From positions 1 through 33,108 of the IMG/VR virus record IMGVR_UViG_3300017782_003779: a stretch of 33,108 nucleotides of DNA; one strand, 5' to 3'. Position numbers and translations under genes: made by a program. Origin of the DNA: a virus. This document shows positions 32,268 through 33,108 of this stretch, piece after piece (position 1 is the stretch's first letter; the number at the start of each line of letters is the position of its first letter). The notes under the pieces are model-generated. The model saw nothing but the letters and a program-made list of their open reading frames with translations, made no database searches and was not told the origin of the DNA.

Positions 32268-33108
32268 GTTCAGGACAATAATCTAACACACTTGTATTTC
32301 TAATCTTATCTAGATCTTTAGTATAGTTTACAAACAAGTCTATATGTTTACCTAGTTCCTTATCTTGTTCATATGTAATCTTAGGAAATCTAAAATCAAT
32401 CTTATCTAGTATCTCGTTAGGTAATATTCTAGGATTCAAGTAAGGCGGTTTAGCAACTACATTATTAAAATATATTTCCCAGTTGTCTTTTTTATTTTCT
32501 TCAAACCACCACCATATCTTATCTAGGTGTGCAATATTATATGCCATAACAGTTACAGCAATAATAATTCTATCAAAGTCGTACTGCTTTAGGTTTTCAT
32601 TTAGTTGATCAAACGTAAAGTTCTTTCCACCTCTAATGTATTCATACAGCTTACCTGTTCCTTCTAAACTTACTGTCCATTTAGTTTCGCCAAAGTGTCT
32701 AGCAAGTTCCTGTATTTCTTCATCAACGATCGTACCATTCGTTGTCCAGTCAAGTGTAACATTTTTTGCAACTCCTAAGTCTATAAACTTCTGCAATATC
32801 TTTTTGTTTGCAGGCTCCATGTAAGGTTCTCCACCCTTGATACTTAGATAACGTAAGTTCATAAATGGTGTGGGATCCTCGAATAATTTTTCTATGATCT
32901 GATCGCTTTTATTAGTGTAACCAAATTCTGGATCGTCAGTTCTTCTAAAATACGGGTTACCATTTTGTGCAAGTTTAAGATCGTCCTTGACCCAAGCACT
33001 AGAATTGATACCGTCACACATACGACATTTTAGGTTACATATATTACTCATATTGAACTCCAAAAAGTAGATATCTGTGAAGTCTTTTGAGTAATCATAT
33101 CCCTTGTC
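32248..33108 (-). CDS. Radical SAM protein, 5' end outside window
   Basis: Read on the minus strand, the frame is open through the window edge at 33108. The codon at 33061-33063 is TTG and not a convincing start, and the residues before it (TDIYF) continue smoothly, so the gene is cut by the edge. The core motif CNLKCRMC is visible just inside, followed by IKGGEPY. The C terminus DYCPELKDLFV matches the FPELK tail of the genes at 14348, 16625 and 27840, so I expect an N-terminal cysteine domain beyond the edge. The phrase WTVSLEGTGKLYEYIRGG parallels the SIDxxGxRxxYIR motif of the others. It converges on the SDR gene with a 20-base overlap. Confidence 0.8.
   Translation of the reverse strand, partial: DKGYDYSKDFTDIYFLEFNMSNICNLKCRMCDGINSSAWVKDDLKLAQNGNPYFRRTDDPEFGYTNKSDQIIEKLFEDPTPFMNLRYLSIKGGEPYMEPANKKILQKFIDLGVAKNVTLDWTTNGTIVDEEIQELARHFGETKWTVSLEGTGKLYEYIRGGKNFTFDQLNENLKQYDFDRIIIAVTVMAYNIAHLDKIWWWFEENKKDNWEIYFNNVVAKPPYLNPRILPNEILDKIDFRFPKITYEQDKELGKHIDLFVNYTKDLDKIRNTSVLDYCPELKDLFV

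Noticed and set aside
14348-33108. One of the radical SAM proteins as coproporphyrinogen dehydrogenase HemN, downstream of HemE
   Set aside because: None has the HemN-type CxxxCxxCxC motif.

Overview
This 33.1 kb window is AT-rich, packed almost without gaps, and reads as part of a tailed-phage genome. The best fit is a marine T4-like myovirus of the cyanophage/pelagiphage kind. The evidence is a run of virion fibre and collar genes with the repeated GQLWYD/LYDGT modules of marine T4-like phages, one-base and four-base gene overlaps, T4-type late-promoter octamers (NATAAATA) in the few intergenic gaps, and families I recognise from marine myophages (SGNH proteins, GT-A proteins, radical SAM proteins). 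No photosystem or other host-marker gene is present, so I do not assign a host.

Layout. (1) 1-8301, plus strand: structural genes. These are the 3' part of a large virion protein, a 204-aa structural protein, three fibre-like proteins sharing an N-terminal module (the first ends in a phage tail-collar domain), and a further 296-aa structural protein. (2) 8349-17800, plus strand: a mostly metabolic block with a 119-aa phage protein, GT-A-like proteins, kdsA, a small Cys-containing protein, hemE, an unknown protein, a probable GIY-YIG nuclease, two radical SAM proteins and an SGNH protein. (3) 17784-19923, minus strand: a two-gene island (SGNH protein and a 422-aa conserved phage protein). (4) 19985-32267, plus strand: a 15-gene metabolic block with two nucleotide-sugar-dehydrogenase-like proteins, SGNH, GT-A, four radical SAM proteins, an Fe/2-oxoglutarate oxygenase, a small secreted protein, a methyltransferase-like protein, hemC, a class III aminotransferase and two short SDR proteins. 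(5) 32248-33108, minus strand: a seventh radical SAM gene running off the edge.

How the parts may work together. The first 8 kb builds the host-recognition end of the virion. The rest is an unusually dense biosynthetic cargo. KdsA (Kdo synthesis), the UDP-sugar-dehydrogenase-like proteins, GT-A proteins, aminotransferase, SDRs and SGNH proteins look like a pathway that makes, transfers or trims an unusual surface sugar. HemC and HemE are two non-consecutive steps of tetrapyrrole synthesis. Seven radical SAM proteins fall within about 19 kb. At least three carry the auxiliary-cluster cysteine domain N-terminal to the radical SAM core instead of after it, and four share a C-terminal (F/C)PEL tail. 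I could not identify a substrate for any of the seven. They are the best candidate for an undescribed system here.

No stretch over 300 bases lacks a gene. The largest gaps are 61 bases (19924-19984, divergent promoters) and 47 bases (8302-8348). I saw no tRNA, rRNA, CRISPR array, insertion sequence or attachment site. No similarity search was possible, so family calls rest on motifs read by eye.
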